A stretch of 64,000 nt of DNA from Rhizobacter sp. Root404 (GCF_001425865.1 NZ_LMDS01000005.1:442209-506208); one strand, 5' to 3'. Positions 20,756-28,991 are shown, numbered from the stretch's first letter. Made by a program: numbers and translations. The notes: generated from the sequence alone by a model not told the origin.

Positions 20756-22878
20756 GCCGCCATCAATCAGGCATGCATGCGATGAACCCGTCCCGTTCGT
20801 TCGCGCTGTTCGACCCGGCGCTGGTGAGGCCGGCGCTCGGCGATGCGCTGAGCAAGCTGAGTCCGCGCGTCCAATGGCGCAACCCGGTCATGTTCGTCGT
20901 CTACCTCGGCAGCATCGTCACCACGCTGATCGGCGCCCAGGCGCTGGTCTGGCCGGGCGCCGCCTCCGAAGGCGCAGCCCCGGCCGGCTTCGTGCTCGCG
21001 ATCGCCGCGTGGTTGTGGATCACGGTGCTGTTCGCGAACTTCGCGGAGGCACTGGCCGAGGGTCGCAGCAAGGCGCAGGCGGCATCGCTGCGCGGCATGA
21101 AGCGCAGCGTGATCGCCAAGAAGCTGCTCGAGCCGCGTCATGGGTCCGCATGGATTCCGTTGCAGGCGGACGAGTTGCGCGCCGGGGTCGTCGTGCTGGT
21201 CGAGGCGGGCGACGTGATCCCGCTCGATGGCGAGGTGATCGAGGGGGTCGCCTCGGTCGACGAGAGCGCGATCACCGGCGAATCGGCCCCGGTGATCCGC
21301 GAGTCGGGCGGCGACTTCTCGTCCGTCACCGGCGGCACGCGCGTGCTGTCGGACTGGCTGGTGGTGCGCACCGCCGTCAACCCGGGCGAATCGTTCGTGG
21401 ACCGGATGATCGCGATGGTGGAGGGCGCGCGCCGCCAGAAGACACCGAACGAGATCGCGCTCGACATCCTGTTGGTCGCCCTGACCCTCGTGTTCCTGGT
21501 CGTCGTCGTGACGCTGCTGCCGATGTCGATCTTCAGCGTGGAGACGGCGAGGCAAGGGTCGGCCGTGACGGTCACGGCGCTGATCGCGCTGCTGGTGTGC
21601 CTGATCCCGACCACCATCGGTGCGCTGCTCTCGGCCATCGGCGTTGCCGGCATGAGCCGCATGATGCAAGCCAACGTGATCGCGACCTCGGGCCGCGCGG
21701 TGGAGGCCGCCGGCGACGTCGACGTGCTGCTGATGGACAAGACCGGCACGATCACGCTCGGCAACCGCCAGGCGTCGGCGTTCGTCGCCGCGCCGGGCGT
21801 GACCGATGCGGCGCTCGCCGACGCCGCCCAGCTCGCGTCGCTGGCCGACGAGACGCCCGAGGGCCGCAGCATCGTCGTCCTCGCGAAGCAGCTGTTCGGC
21901 CTGCGCGAGCGCGAGATGGCGAGCCTGGGGGCGAGCTTCGTGCCCTTCACGGCGCAGACGCGGATGAGCGGCGTCGACCTCGCCACGACCGATGGGCCGC
22001 GCCAGATCCGCAAGGGCGCCGGCGACGCGATCCGCCGCCACGTCGAGGCGCTGGGCGGCCGCTGGCCGGCGCCGGTGCAGGTCGCCGCGGACGACATCGC
22101 CCGGCGCGGCAGCACCCCGCTGGTGGTGTCCGACGGCGCCCGCGCGCTCGGCGTGGTCGAGCTCAAGGACATCGTCAAGGGCGGCATCAAGGAGCGCTTC
22201 GCCGAACTCCGGCGCATGGGCATCCGCACCATCATGATCACCGGCGACAACCGGCTCACGGCCGCCGCGATCGCGGCCGAAGCCGGGGTCGACGACTTTC
22301 TTGCCGAGGCGACGCCCGAGGCCAAGCTCGCGCTGATCCGCAAGTACCAGGGCGAGGGCCGCCTGGTCGCGATGACCGGCGACGGCACCAACGACGCCCC
22401 GGCACTCGCGCAGGCCGATGTCGCGGTGGCGATGAACACCGGCACGCAGGCCGCGAAGGAGGCCGGCAACATGGTCGACCTCGACTCCAACCCGACCAAG
22501 CTGCTGGAGATCGTCGAGACCGGCAAGCAGCTGCTGATGACCCGCGGCGCGTTGACCACCTTCTCGATCGCAAACGACGTGGCGAAGTATTTCGCGATCA
22601 TCCCGGCCGCGTTCGCAACGACCTACCCGCAGCTCGAGGCGCTGGACGTGATGCGCCTGCACAGCCCGTCGTCGGCCATCCTCGCGGCCGTGATCTTCAA
22701 TGCGGTCGTCATCGTCTTCCTGATCCCGCTGGCGTTGAAGGGCGTGCGCTACCGCGCGATCGGAGCGTCGGCGCTGCTGCGTCGCAACGTGCTGGTGTAC
22801 GGCCTGGGCGGCCTGGTCGTGCCGTTCATCGGCATCAAGCTGATCGACCTCGCGCTCGCCGCGACCCACCTGTTCTGA
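20752..22878 (+). CDS. kdpB: Potassium-transporting ATPase ATP-binding subunit KdpB
   Basis: 708-residue P-type ATPase that energises the Kdp pump. It shows the TGES loop (ITGESAPVIRESGGDFSSVT), the phosphorylation motif DKTGTITLGNRQ with aspartate 329, the hinge MTGDGTNDAPALAQADVAVAM, and the KdpB-typical NEIALDILL. The ATG at 20752 overlaps the kdpA stop; alternatives at 20773 and 20782 would shorten the protein toward the usual 680-690 residues, and the coupling argument favours the first. Followed 15 nt later by kdpC. Confidence 0.97.
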   Translation: MSRHQSGMHAMNPSRSFALFDPALVRPALGDALSKLSPRVQWRNPVMFVVYLGSIVTTLIGAQALVWPGAASEGAAPAGFVLAIAAWLWITVLFANFAEALAEGRSKAQAASLRGMKRSVIAKKLLEPRHGSAWIPLQADELRAGVVVLVEAGDVIPLDGEVIEGVASVDESAITGESAPVIRESGGDFSSVTGGTRVLSDWLVVRTAVNPGESFVDRMIAMVEGARRQKTPNEIALDILLVALTLVFLVVVVTLLPMSIFSVETARQGSAVTVTALIALLVCLIPTTIGALLSAIGVAGMSRMMQANVIATSGRAVEAAGDVDVLLMDKTGTITLGNRQASAFVAAPGVTDAALADAAQLASLADETPEGRSIVVLAKQLFGLREREMASLGASFVPFTAQTRMSGVDLATTDGPRQIRKGAGDAIRRHVEALGGRWPAPVQVAADDIARRGSTPLVVSDGARALGVVELKDIVKGGIKERFAELRRMGIRTIMITGDNRLTAAAIAAEAGVDDFLAEATPEAKLALIRKYQGEGRLVAMTGDGTNDAPALAQADVAVAMNTGTQAAKEAGNMVDLDSNPTKLLEIVETGKQLLMTRGALTTFSIANDVAKYFAIIPAAFATTYPQLEALDVMRLHSPSSAILAAVIFNAVVIVFLIPLALKGVRYRAIGASALLRRNVLVYGLGGLVVPFIGIKLIDLALAATHLF

Positions 22879-22893
22879 GATCGGAGATCCACC

Positions 22894-23469
22894 ATGTCCG
22901 CCATCGTTCGCCCGGTCCTCGTGCTCTTCTTCGTGCTCAGTGTCGTGACCGGGGTGGCCTATCCGTTGGTCGTCACCGCGCTGGCGCAGGGCGTGTTTCC
23001 GGCGCAGGCGGCCGGCAGTCTCGTCGCGCGCGACGGGCGGGTCGTCGGCTCGGCGCTGCTGGGGCAGCCGTTTGCCGATCCCCGCAACTTCTGGCCTCGC
23101 CCCTCCGCCACGTCGCCGACGCCCTACAACGCGGCGAACAGCGGCGGCTCGAACCTGGGACCGACGAACCCGGCGCTGCTGGACGCCGTCAAGGCGCGCA
23201 TCGCCGTGCTGCGGGCCGCCGATCCGCAGAACGCGCAGGCGGTGCCCGTCGACCTGGTCACCGCCTCGGCCAGCGGGCTGGACCCGGACATCAGCGTCGC
23301 CGCGGCGCGCTACCAGGCGGCGCGTGTGGCGCGCGCGCGCGGATGGCCGCCGGCACAGGTCGAGGCGCTGATCGCGGCGCATGCCGAGTCGTCCCGGCTC
23401 GGCTTCCTGGGCGAGCCGCGCGTCAATGTGCTGGCGCTGAACCTGGCGCTCGCCGCAGCAAAACGCTGA
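22894..23469 (+). CDS. kdpC: Potassium-transporting ATPase subunit KdpC
   Basis: 191-residue single-pass subunit that stabilises the Kdp complex. An N-terminal membrane anchor (VRPVLVLFFVLSVVTGVAYP) is followed by GSALLGQPFADPRNFWPRPS and the conserved PYNAANSGGSNLGPTNPAL and TASASGLDPDIS motifs. A GGAG ribosome site lies ahead of the ATG. Between kdpB and kdpD. Confidence 0.96.
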   Translation: MSAIVRPVLVLFFVLSVVTGVAYPLVVTALAQGVFPAQAAGSLVARDGRVVGSALLGQPFADPRNFWPRPSATSPTPYNAANSGGSNLGPTNPALLDAVKARIAVLRAADPQNAQAVPVDLVTASASGLDPDISVAAARYQAARVARARGWPPAQVEALIAAHAESSRLGFLGEPRVNVLALNLALAAAKR

Positions 23470-23482
23470 GCGCAGGCCGACA

Positions 23483-26200
23483 ATGGACGGGATGCGGCCC
23501 GATCCCGACCACCTCCTGCAGCAGCTTCAGGCGCGGGAAGTGCGTGCGGAGCGCGGCCGGCTGCGCATCTACTTCGGCGCCTCTGCGGGCGTGGGCAAGA
23601 CCTTCGCGATGCTGGCGGCCGGCCGCCAGCTCAGGGCCGGCGGGGTCGACGTGGTGGCCGGGGTGGTGGAGACGCACGGCCGCGCCGAGACGGCGGCGCA
23701 GCTCGCAGGGACCGACGTGCTGCCGCCGATGCTGCGTGCCTGGCGTGGGCGCGAGCTGCCCGAGTTCGATCTCGACGCCGCGTTGCGGCGCCGACCGGCA
23801 CTGATCCTGATCGACGAACTGGCCCACAGCAACGTCGCCGGCTCGCGCCACCCGAAGCGCTGGCAGGATGTCGACGAGCTGCTCGCCGCCGGCATCGATG
23901 TGTACACCACCCTGAACGTGCAGCACCTTGAGAGCCTGAACGACGTGGTTGGCGGCATCACCGGCATCCGTGTCCACGAGACGCTGCCCGACAAGGTGTT
24001 CGACCGGGCCGACGAAGTGGTGCTGGTCGACACGCCGGCCGAGGAGCTGATCGGCCGGCTGCGCGCCGGCAAGATCTACCTTCCGCCGCAGGCCGAACGC
24101 GCGGCGCAGAACTTCTTCCGCAAGGGCAACCTGATGGCGTTGCGCGAGCTGGCGCTGCGTCGCACGGCCGATCGCGTCGAGGGCGACGTGCAGGCCTACC
24201 GGGTCGAGGCGTCGATCGCGCCGGTCTGGAAGACCGAGGCGGCATTGCTGTGCTGCATCGGCCCGCGCGACGGGGACGATCATGTCGTGCGCAGCGCGGC
24301 CCGATTGGCGCAACAGCTCGCGGTCAGCTGGCATGCGGTGTACGTGGAGACCCCGGCGCTGCAAGGCCTGCCTGCGGCCGACCGCGAACGCATCCTGCGC
24401 ACCGTCCAGCTGGCCGAGGAGCTCGGTGCGACCACGGCCGTGCTGTCGGCGCAGAACGTGCCGGAGGCATTGGCCGCGCATGCGCGCCATCACAACCTGT
24501 CCAAGCTGGTGATGGGCCACAACGCGCCGCGCCGCTGGTGGCAGCGCGAGGCGCTGGGGCGTCGGCTGGCGGCGCTGGCGCCGGAATTCGATCTGGTCGA
24601 GGTCGGTGCCGGCCGCGGAGCCGCCGCTCGGCGCGCGCCGAGCGAGGCACGCGGCGACGAATCGGTCACGCCACGATCCGTCGCGGGCTACCTCTGGGCG
24701 GCTGCGGCCTGCGGCGCGACCACCTTGATCGCGACGCCGCTCGCGCCGGTCTTCGATCTCGCCAACATCGTGATGCTGTTCCTGCTCGCGGTCGTCGGCG
24801 TCGCGGTCAGGTTCGGCCGCGGGCCGGCGGTGCTGGCGGCGTTCCTGAACGTGGCGGCATTCGACTACTTCTTCGTGTCGCCGCGCCTGTCGTTCGCGGT
24901 CAGCGATGTCCAGTACCTGCTCACGTTCGGCGTGATGCTCGTCGTCGGCCTGGTCACCGGCCAGCTCACGGCCGGGCTGCGTGCGCAGGCCCGCGTGGCC
25001 ACGCTGCGCGAGTCGCGCTCACGAGCCCTGTTCGAGGTGGCGCGCGATCTGTCCAGCGTGCTGGTGACCGAGCAGTGCGTGGAGATCGCCGAGCGCGCGG
25101 TGGCCCGCGAGTTCCGCGGCCCGGCGCACGTGTTCCTGCTCGACGCCGCGGACCGCCTGCAGATGCCGGCGTCCGCGACGACCGACGCGGCGCTCGACCT
25201 CGGCACCGCGCAGTGGGCGCTCGACCATGGCGAGCCGGCCGGGCTGGGCACGGACACCTTGCCCGGCAGCGCCTGGCGTTATCTGCCGTTGCAGGCACCG
25301 ATGCGGGCGCGGGGCGTGCTGGCGCTGCGTCCCGCGCAAGCGCGCGTGCTGCTGGTTCCCGAGCAGCGGCGCCAGCTCGAGACCCTCGCGGTGCTGACGG
25401 CGATCGCACTGGAGCGGGTTCACTACGTCGAGGTCGCGCAGCAGGCGACGCTGCAGATCGAGACCGAGCGGCTGCGCAACTCGCTGCTGTCCGCGCTCTC
25501 GCACGACCTGCGCACGCCGCTGGCCGCGCTGTACGGCCTGGCCGACACGCTGGCCGCCAGCACTCCGCCGCTGCCGCCGCAGCCGCGCGAGATCGCGCAG
25601 GCGCTGAGCATCGAGGCGCGGCGCATGAATGCGATGGTCGACAAGCTGCTCGACATGGCGCGCCTCCAGAGTGGCACGGTGCAGCTCAAGCGCGAGTGGC
25701 TGCCGATCGAGGAGGTCGTCGGCACCGCGGTGCAGTCGGTCGAGAGCGCGCTGGCGGGCCACCTCGTGCGGGTGGAGCTCGCGCCCGGCCTGCCGCTGGT
25801 CGAGATCGACGCGGTGCTGATCGAGCGCGTCATTGCCAACCTGCTGGAGAACGCCGCGAAGTACACGCCGGCCGGCAGCACGGTGACCATCGCGGCGCAC
25901 GTGGCCGCGCCCGATTTCGTCGTCACGGTGAGCGACGACGGTCCCGGGCTCCCGGCCGGCGCAGCGGACCGGTTGTTCGACAAGTTCACCCGCGGCGTGC
26001 GGGAGTCGCACACGCCGGGTGTCGGGCTCGGCCTGGCGATCTGTCGCGCGATCGTCGAGGCGCACGGCGGGCGCATCGACGTCGAGCAGCCGCCGGATTC
26101 CGCGCCGGGCACGGCCCGCCCCGGCGCGCACTTCCGCTTCACGCTGCCGCTCGGTGCGGCGCCCGAAGCGCCGCCGGGCGAGGAGGGCGAGCCCGCATGA
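23483..26200 (+). CDS. kdpD: Sensor histidine kinase KdpD
   Basis: 905-residue membrane kinase that senses K+ limitation and turgor and phosphorylates KdpE. Domains in order: the KdpD N-terminal domain with Walker A GASAGVGKTFAML (residues 33-45) and ELAHSNVAGSRHPKRWQDV, a universal-stress-like domain (about 250-375), a four-helix membrane domain (about 395-500), a GAF region, the dimerisation/phosphoacceptor LSHDLRTPLAALYG with His674, and an ATPase domain with NLLENAAKYTP and DDGPGLP. Its stop overlaps the kdpE ATG. Confidence 0.96.
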   Translation: MDGMRPDPDHLLQQLQAREVRAERGRLRIYFGASAGVGKTFAMLAAGRQLRAGGVDVVAGVVETHGRAETAAQLAGTDVLPPMLRAWRGRELPEFDLDAALRRRPALILIDELAHSNVAGSRHPKRWQDVDELLAAGIDVYTTLNVQHLESLNDVVGGITGIRVHETLPDKVFDRADEVVLVDTPAEELIGRLRAGKIYLPPQAERAAQNFFRKGNLMALRELALRRTADRVEGDVQAYRVEASIAPVWKTEAALLCCIGPRDGDDHVVRSAARLAQQLAVSWHAVYVETPALQGLPAADRERILRTVQLAEELGATTAVLSAQNVPEALAAHARHHNLSKLVMGHNAPRRWWQREALGRRLAALAPEFDLVEVGAGRGAAARRAPSEARGDESVTPRSVAGYLWAAAACGATTLIATPLAPVFDLANIVMLFLLAVVGVAVRFGRGPAVLAAFLNVAAFDYFFVSPRLSFAVSDVQYLLTFGVMLVVGLVTGQLTAGLRAQARVATLRESRSRALFEVARDLSSVLVTEQCVEIAERAVAREFRGPAHVFLLDAADRLQMPASATTDAALDLGTAQWALDHGEPAGLGTDTLPGSAWRYLPLQAPMRARGVLALRPAQARVLLVPEQRRQLETLAVLTAIALERVHYVEVAQQATLQIETERLRNSLLSALSHDLRTPLAALYGLADTLAASTPPLPPQPREIAQALSIEARRMNAMVDKLLDMARLQSGTVQLKREWLPIEEVVGTAVQSVESALAGHLVRVELAPGLPLVEIDAVLIERVIANLLENAAKYTPAGSTVTIAAHVAAPDFVVTVSDDGPGLPAGAADRLFDKFTRGVRESHTPGVGLGLAICRAIVEAHGGRIDVEQPPDSAPGTARPGAHFRFTLPLGAAPEAPPGEEGEPA

Positions 26201-26892
26201 ACCCGACCCGGCCCGTGGCCGTGATCGTCGAGGACGAGCCGCAGATCCGCCGTTTCGTGCGGGCCGCGCTCGAGGCGCAGGACTGGCAGGTCTTCGAGGC
26301 GGATGCGCTCGGGCGCGGCCTGAGCGAGGCCGGCACGCGGCGGCCCGATCTGATCGTTCTGGACCTCGGCCTGCCCGACGGCGACGGCGTCGATTTCCTG
26401 CGGGACCTGCGCGCCTGGTCGCAGGTGCCGGTGATCGTGCTGTCCGCGCGCACCGACGAGGCCGACAAGATCGCGGCGCTCGATGCCGGGGCCGACGACT
26501 ACCTGACCAAGCCCTTCGGCGTCGGCGAGATGATGGCGCGGGTCCGGGTGGCGTTGCGCCGTCAGCGGCAGGTGGCCGATGCGAGTGAATCGACATTCGT
26601 GTTCGGCGATGTGACGGTCGAGTTCACGACTCGTCGCGTGCGGCGCGGCGACAATGTCGTCCACCTGACGCCGATCGAGTACCGGCTGCTCGCGGTGCTG
26701 ATCGCGAATGCGGGGCGGGTGCTGACGCACCGGACGCTGTTGCGCGAGACCTGGGGCCCGGCGCATGGGGATCGCACGCACTACCTGCGGGTCTACATGG
26801 CCAATTTGCGCCAGAAGCTCGAGGCCGATCCGGCCCGGCCGCGCCACCTGATCACCGAAACCGGCGTCGGATACCGATTGCTGGTCGACTGA
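26197..26892 (+). CDS. kdpE: Response regulator KdpE
   Basis: 231-residue OmpR-type regulator that activates the kdp promoter after phosphorylation by KdpD. The receiver domain has acidic residues E12/D13, phosphoacceptor D56 (IVLDLGLPDGDG) and lysine in YLTKPFG. The winged-helix DNA-binding domain contains HLTPIEYRLLAVLIANAG and THYLRVYMANLRQKLE. The start is fixed by the ATGA overlap with kdpD. Convergent with the small gene at 26905. Confidence 0.95.
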   Translation: MNPTRPVAVIVEDEPQIRRFVRAALEAQDWQVFEADALGRGLSEAGTRRPDLIVLDLGLPDGDGVDFLRDLRAWSQVPVIVLSARTDEADKIAALDAGADDYLTKPFGVGEMMARVRVALRRQRQVADASESTFVFGDVTVEFTTRRVRRGDNVVHLTPIEYRLLAVLIANAGRVLTHRTLLRETWGPAHGDRTHYLRVYMANLRQKLEADPARPRHLITETGVGYRLLVD

Positions 26893-26904
26893 GGGGTTGC
26901 GTGG

Positions 26905-27198
26905 TCAGCGCTCCGGGGGCGGCTGAGTTGCCGCCAACGCCCGGCGCAACCAGCCGCCCAGCGGGCGCAGCGAGCCGAACAGCGAATCGGGCACGAGCGC
27001 CTCACGCGTGGCGATCAGGTCGCGGCCTTCCAGCATCTCGAGGAACGCACGCACCTCGTGGCGGCGGATGCCGCTGCACTCGGCGAGCTGGGCGAGCGTC
27101 ATGTGGCGATGCGACATGTCGCTCAACATGCGCCGATAGGCGATGCGATCGAATGGCGGCCGCAACTGCGGCCAGGCGACAAGGCGGTATTCCTTCAT
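26905..27198 (-). CDS. Conserved-looking hypothetical protein, possible winged helix
   Basis: 97-residue basic protein starting MKEYRLVAWPQLRPPFDRIA. The stretch MTLAQLAECSGIRRHEVRAF with LEMLEGRDLIATRE reads like a helix-turn-helix followed by a short wing, so a DNA-binding role is possible. The C-terminus is Arg/Pro-rich (GGWLRRALAATQPPPER). The frame is open upstream to 27327, but the internal ATG is preferred because the extension is compositionally different. It is transcribed toward kdpE. No specific function is assigned. Confidence 0.6.
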   Translation of the reverse strand: MKEYRLVAWPQLRPPFDRIAYRRMLSDMSHRHMTLAQLAECSGIRRHEVRAFLEMLEGRDLIATREALVPDSLFGSLRPLGGWLRRALAATQPPPER

Positions 27199-27326
27199 GG
27201 CTCCAACGACGGTTCGTATCGAAAACGACGTCTGCGCGCCGCTGCTCGAACTGAGCCCGCAGGGTAGTCGGTTCTGGCCATTCGCGGGCGGGAAGTTGCG
27301 GGAATGTCGGGTAAATACTGATGGCA

Positions 27327-27362
27327 ATTCGCGTCACTTTCATTTCGATCGGTGACGCGAAT
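27327..27362. repeat. Perfect 11-bp inverted repeat
   Basis: ATTCGCGTCAC / GTGACGCGAAT around a 14-nt spacer, in the gap between two minus-strand genes and 5 nt beyond the stop of the gene at 27368. There is no T-run, so it may be a factor-dependent terminator, an mRNA 3' stabiliser or an operator for the 26905 gene. Confidence 0.6.
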
Positions 27363-27367
27363 CGCGC

Positions 27368-27739
27368 TCAGGACGGCTTTCCCAGGGCGCGCTGAACTTC
27401 GGTCTGCCATGGCAACCCATGCACCAGGGGATGCAGGTGGACGGCCACCTGGGTCTGGGTCATGACGTCGCCCTGCGCGTCGAGCAGCCGCAGGTTGGTG
27501 ATCATCCCCAGGGGGTCGGACATCGCGACGACGCCATGCCGCACCTCGATCCAGTCCCATGCCACGCCGGCGGCATGGCGCTCGTTCTGGTCGCCCCACA
27601 GCGTCTGGCCACTGCAGGGGCAGTCGTCGTCGCCAAATGTCAACACGCGGGTGCCCAGGTGCACCAGATGAAGCTGGGGTGCCGAGGCGGCCTGCCACAA
27701 TACGGGTGTCCAAGAGTAGACAATCCAAGCGGGAGTCAT
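27368..27739 (-). CDS. Hypothetical protein divergent from the LuxR gene
   Basis: 123-residue soluble protein of unknown function: MTPAWIVYSWTPVLWQAASA, then a CPCSG motif after GDDD, and a Trp-rich middle (GVAWDWIEVRHG). No signal peptide or membrane span. The frame is open to 27832, where another ATG exists, but that version would place the lux-box-like dyad inside the coding start; the internal ATG is used with limited confidence. Being divergent from luxR across the dyad, it could be co-regulated with the peptide system, and an immunity or accessory role is imaginable but unsupported. Confidence 0.5.
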   Translation of the reverse strand: MTPAWIVYSWTPVLWQAASAPQLHLVHLGTRVLTFGDDDCPCSGQTLWGDQNERHAAGVAWDWIEVRHGVVAMSDPLGMITNLRLLDAQGDVMTQTQVAVHLHPLVHGLPWQTEVQRALGKPS

Positions 27740-27830
27740 GGCCGCGGACAGCGTGGTCGGGTCGATGATCGAACCTCTTCGAGAGTGATTGAATGATGTC
27801 CAGAGTGTGGCAACAGATTCGTTGCCTGCC

Positions 27831-27850
27831 ATCTGTCAACGTTTACAGGT
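27831..27850. promoter_or_regulatory. lux-box-like dyad upstream of the LuxR gene
   Basis: ATCTGTCAACGTTTACAGGT: CTGT and ACAG arms eight bases apart, the geometry of LuxR-family binding sites; 12 of 20 positions match the V. fischeri lux box by eye. It lies 58 nt before luxR and 91 nt before the divergent gene. LexA boxes share the CTGT-N8-ACAG frame, so SOS control is the rival reading. Confidence 0.5.
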
Positions 27851-27908
27851 TGCGCACCGGTGTTTTGCCGGTGTGTGACTTGACGCGCGTGCGGGCCTGA
27901 GTGTCGTC

Positions 27909-28622
27909 ATGCTCCAGGGCGGCTTCTCCGAAGTTCTGAAAAGTCGAGATCGCGACGAGTTCAAGGATGAGCTCGTGTCGTTCACCCGGCGGCTCGGCTT
28001 CGAAACTGTTTCCGCCACGCTGGTGCTGGACCACATGCTGGGCGAGGCCGAGTTCATCACGGTCGACAACACGCCCGGCGCCTACCGCGAATCGTTCGAG
28101 GACCCGGACAGCTGGCGCCGCGATCCGGTCATGCAGCACTGCAAGCGCCAGAGCGTGCCGATCATCTGGGACCAGGCCACCTACGTGGGCAAGGGCGCCG
28201 GCGAGCTGTGGGAGGAGATGGCCCGCTTCGGCTATTGCAACGGCATCAGCCTGGCACTGCACATGCCGGAAGGGCGCCATTTCCTGCTCGGCGTCGACCG
28301 GGACCGACCGGTGCCGGAAGATCCGGCCGAACTGACCCGCATGGTGGCCGACCTGCAACTCTTCGCGGTGCATGCGCAGGATGCCGCCGCCCGCATCCTG
28401 ATCCCGGCATCAGCCGATCCGGCGCTGCCTTCGCTGACGCCGCGCGAACTCGAATCGCTCCGCTGGACGATGGAAGGCAAGACCGCGTGGGAAGTCGGCC
28501 ACGTGCTCGGAATCACCGAGCGGACGGCGTCGCTGCACGTCAACAACGCGACCCACAAGCTGGGGTGCGTCAACAAGCACCAGGCGGTGCTGAAGGCGTT
28601 GCGGCTGGGCCTGCTGCGCTGA
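27909..28622 (+). CDS. LuxR-type quorum-sensing regulator (solo, no LuxI nearby)
   Basis: 237-residue regulator with an N-terminal autoinducer-binding domain (about 15-160) and a C-terminal GerE/LuxR helix-turn-helix (about 174-237: LTPRELESLRWTMEGKTAWE with the recognition region TERTASLHVNNATHKLG). Of the six conserved ligand-pocket residues in TraR numbering, the Asp-Pro pair (D72-P73), the tryptophan (W87) and glycine (G112) are kept, while Trp57 and Tyr61 are replaced by Tyr59 and Phe63. No luxI is in the window. Dyads with lux-box geometry lie on both sides of the gene, one in front of the peptide gene that follows. It could respond to homoserine lactones made elsewhere or to another ligand. 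Confidence 0.9.
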   Translation: MLQGGFSEVLKSRDRDEFKDELVSFTRRLGFETVSATLVLDHMLGEAEFITVDNTPGAYRESFEDPDSWRRDPVMQHCKRQSVPIIWDQATYVGKGAGELWEEMARFGYCNGISLALHMPEGRHFLLGVDRDRPVPEDPAELTRMVADLQLFAVHAQDAAARILIPASADPALPSLTPRELESLRWTMEGKTAWEVGHVLGITERTASLHVNNATHKLGCVNKHQAVLKALRLGLLR

Positions 28623-28683
28623 CGCGGTAGCGCCCGGGCGGCCGGGTCCCCATGCCGGCGGGCGCCTGTGGCGTCAAGCCCCA

Positions 28684-28703
28684 CCCTGTAAGACTTGACA
28701 GTT
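28684..28703. promoter_or_regulatory. lux-box-like dyad in front of the peptide operon
   Basis: CCCTGTAAGACTTGACAGTT has CTGT-N8-ACAG arms and 13 of 20 matches to the V. fischeri lux box by eye. TGCAAT at 28725-28730 can serve as -10, which puts the dyad centre about 43 bp upstream of the start site, the normal place for LuxR activation. The dyad also contains TTGACA, but no -10 lies 17 bp from it. LexA is an alternative binder. Confidence 0.55.
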
Positions 28704-28778
28704 ACCCGTTTCACGGCGCTCTGCTGCAATGGTCTCCGTGCGCGTTGAGCGCATCAGCCAACCTCTCGGAGTCCTGTC

Positions 28779-28991
28779 ATGCAAACCAAAACTCACGCCG
28801 ATCTGACCCTCAACACGGCCGCCCGCCGCAGTGCCGACAAGCCCGGCCTGGCCGCACCGGTCGAGCTCGCGCCGGCCGACCTGCGCCTCGTCGGCGGCGG
28901 TCTCGCGCCACGTGGCGGCTGGTCGGCGACCGCCGATTCGACGCTGACGACGACCGACACGTCCGTGCAGGCGCCGCGCGGCGGCTGGTAA
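28779..28991 (+). CDS. Double-glycine peptide precursor with two APRGGW motifs
   Basis: 70-residue secreted-peptide precursor. Residues 1-41 form a leader ending LAPADLRLVGGG, which matches the double-glycine consensus in register: Leu at -12, Asp at -8, Leu at -7, Val at -4, Gly-Gly at -2/-1. Cleavage there gives a 29-residue product that begins L-APRGGW and ends APRGGW, joined by a Ser/Thr/Asp-rich link (SATADSTLTTTDTSVQ). It has no cysteine, so no disulfide or lanthionine. CGGAG stands 7 nt before the ATG. The gene follows the lux-box-like dyad and is directly followed by the HlyD adaptor and the C39-ABC exporter, whose peptidase would cut the leader. Whether the product is a signal, bacteriocin or something else is open. 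Confidence 0.85.
   Translation: MQTKTHADLTLNTAARRSADKPGLAAPVELAPADLRLVGGGLAPRGGWSATADSTLTTTDTSVQAPRGGW

Noticed and set aside
28779..28991. Lanthipeptide or disulfide-type bacteriocin
   Set aside because: The predicted product has no cysteine, and no lanthionine synthetase, radical SAM or other modifying enzyme gene is nearby.
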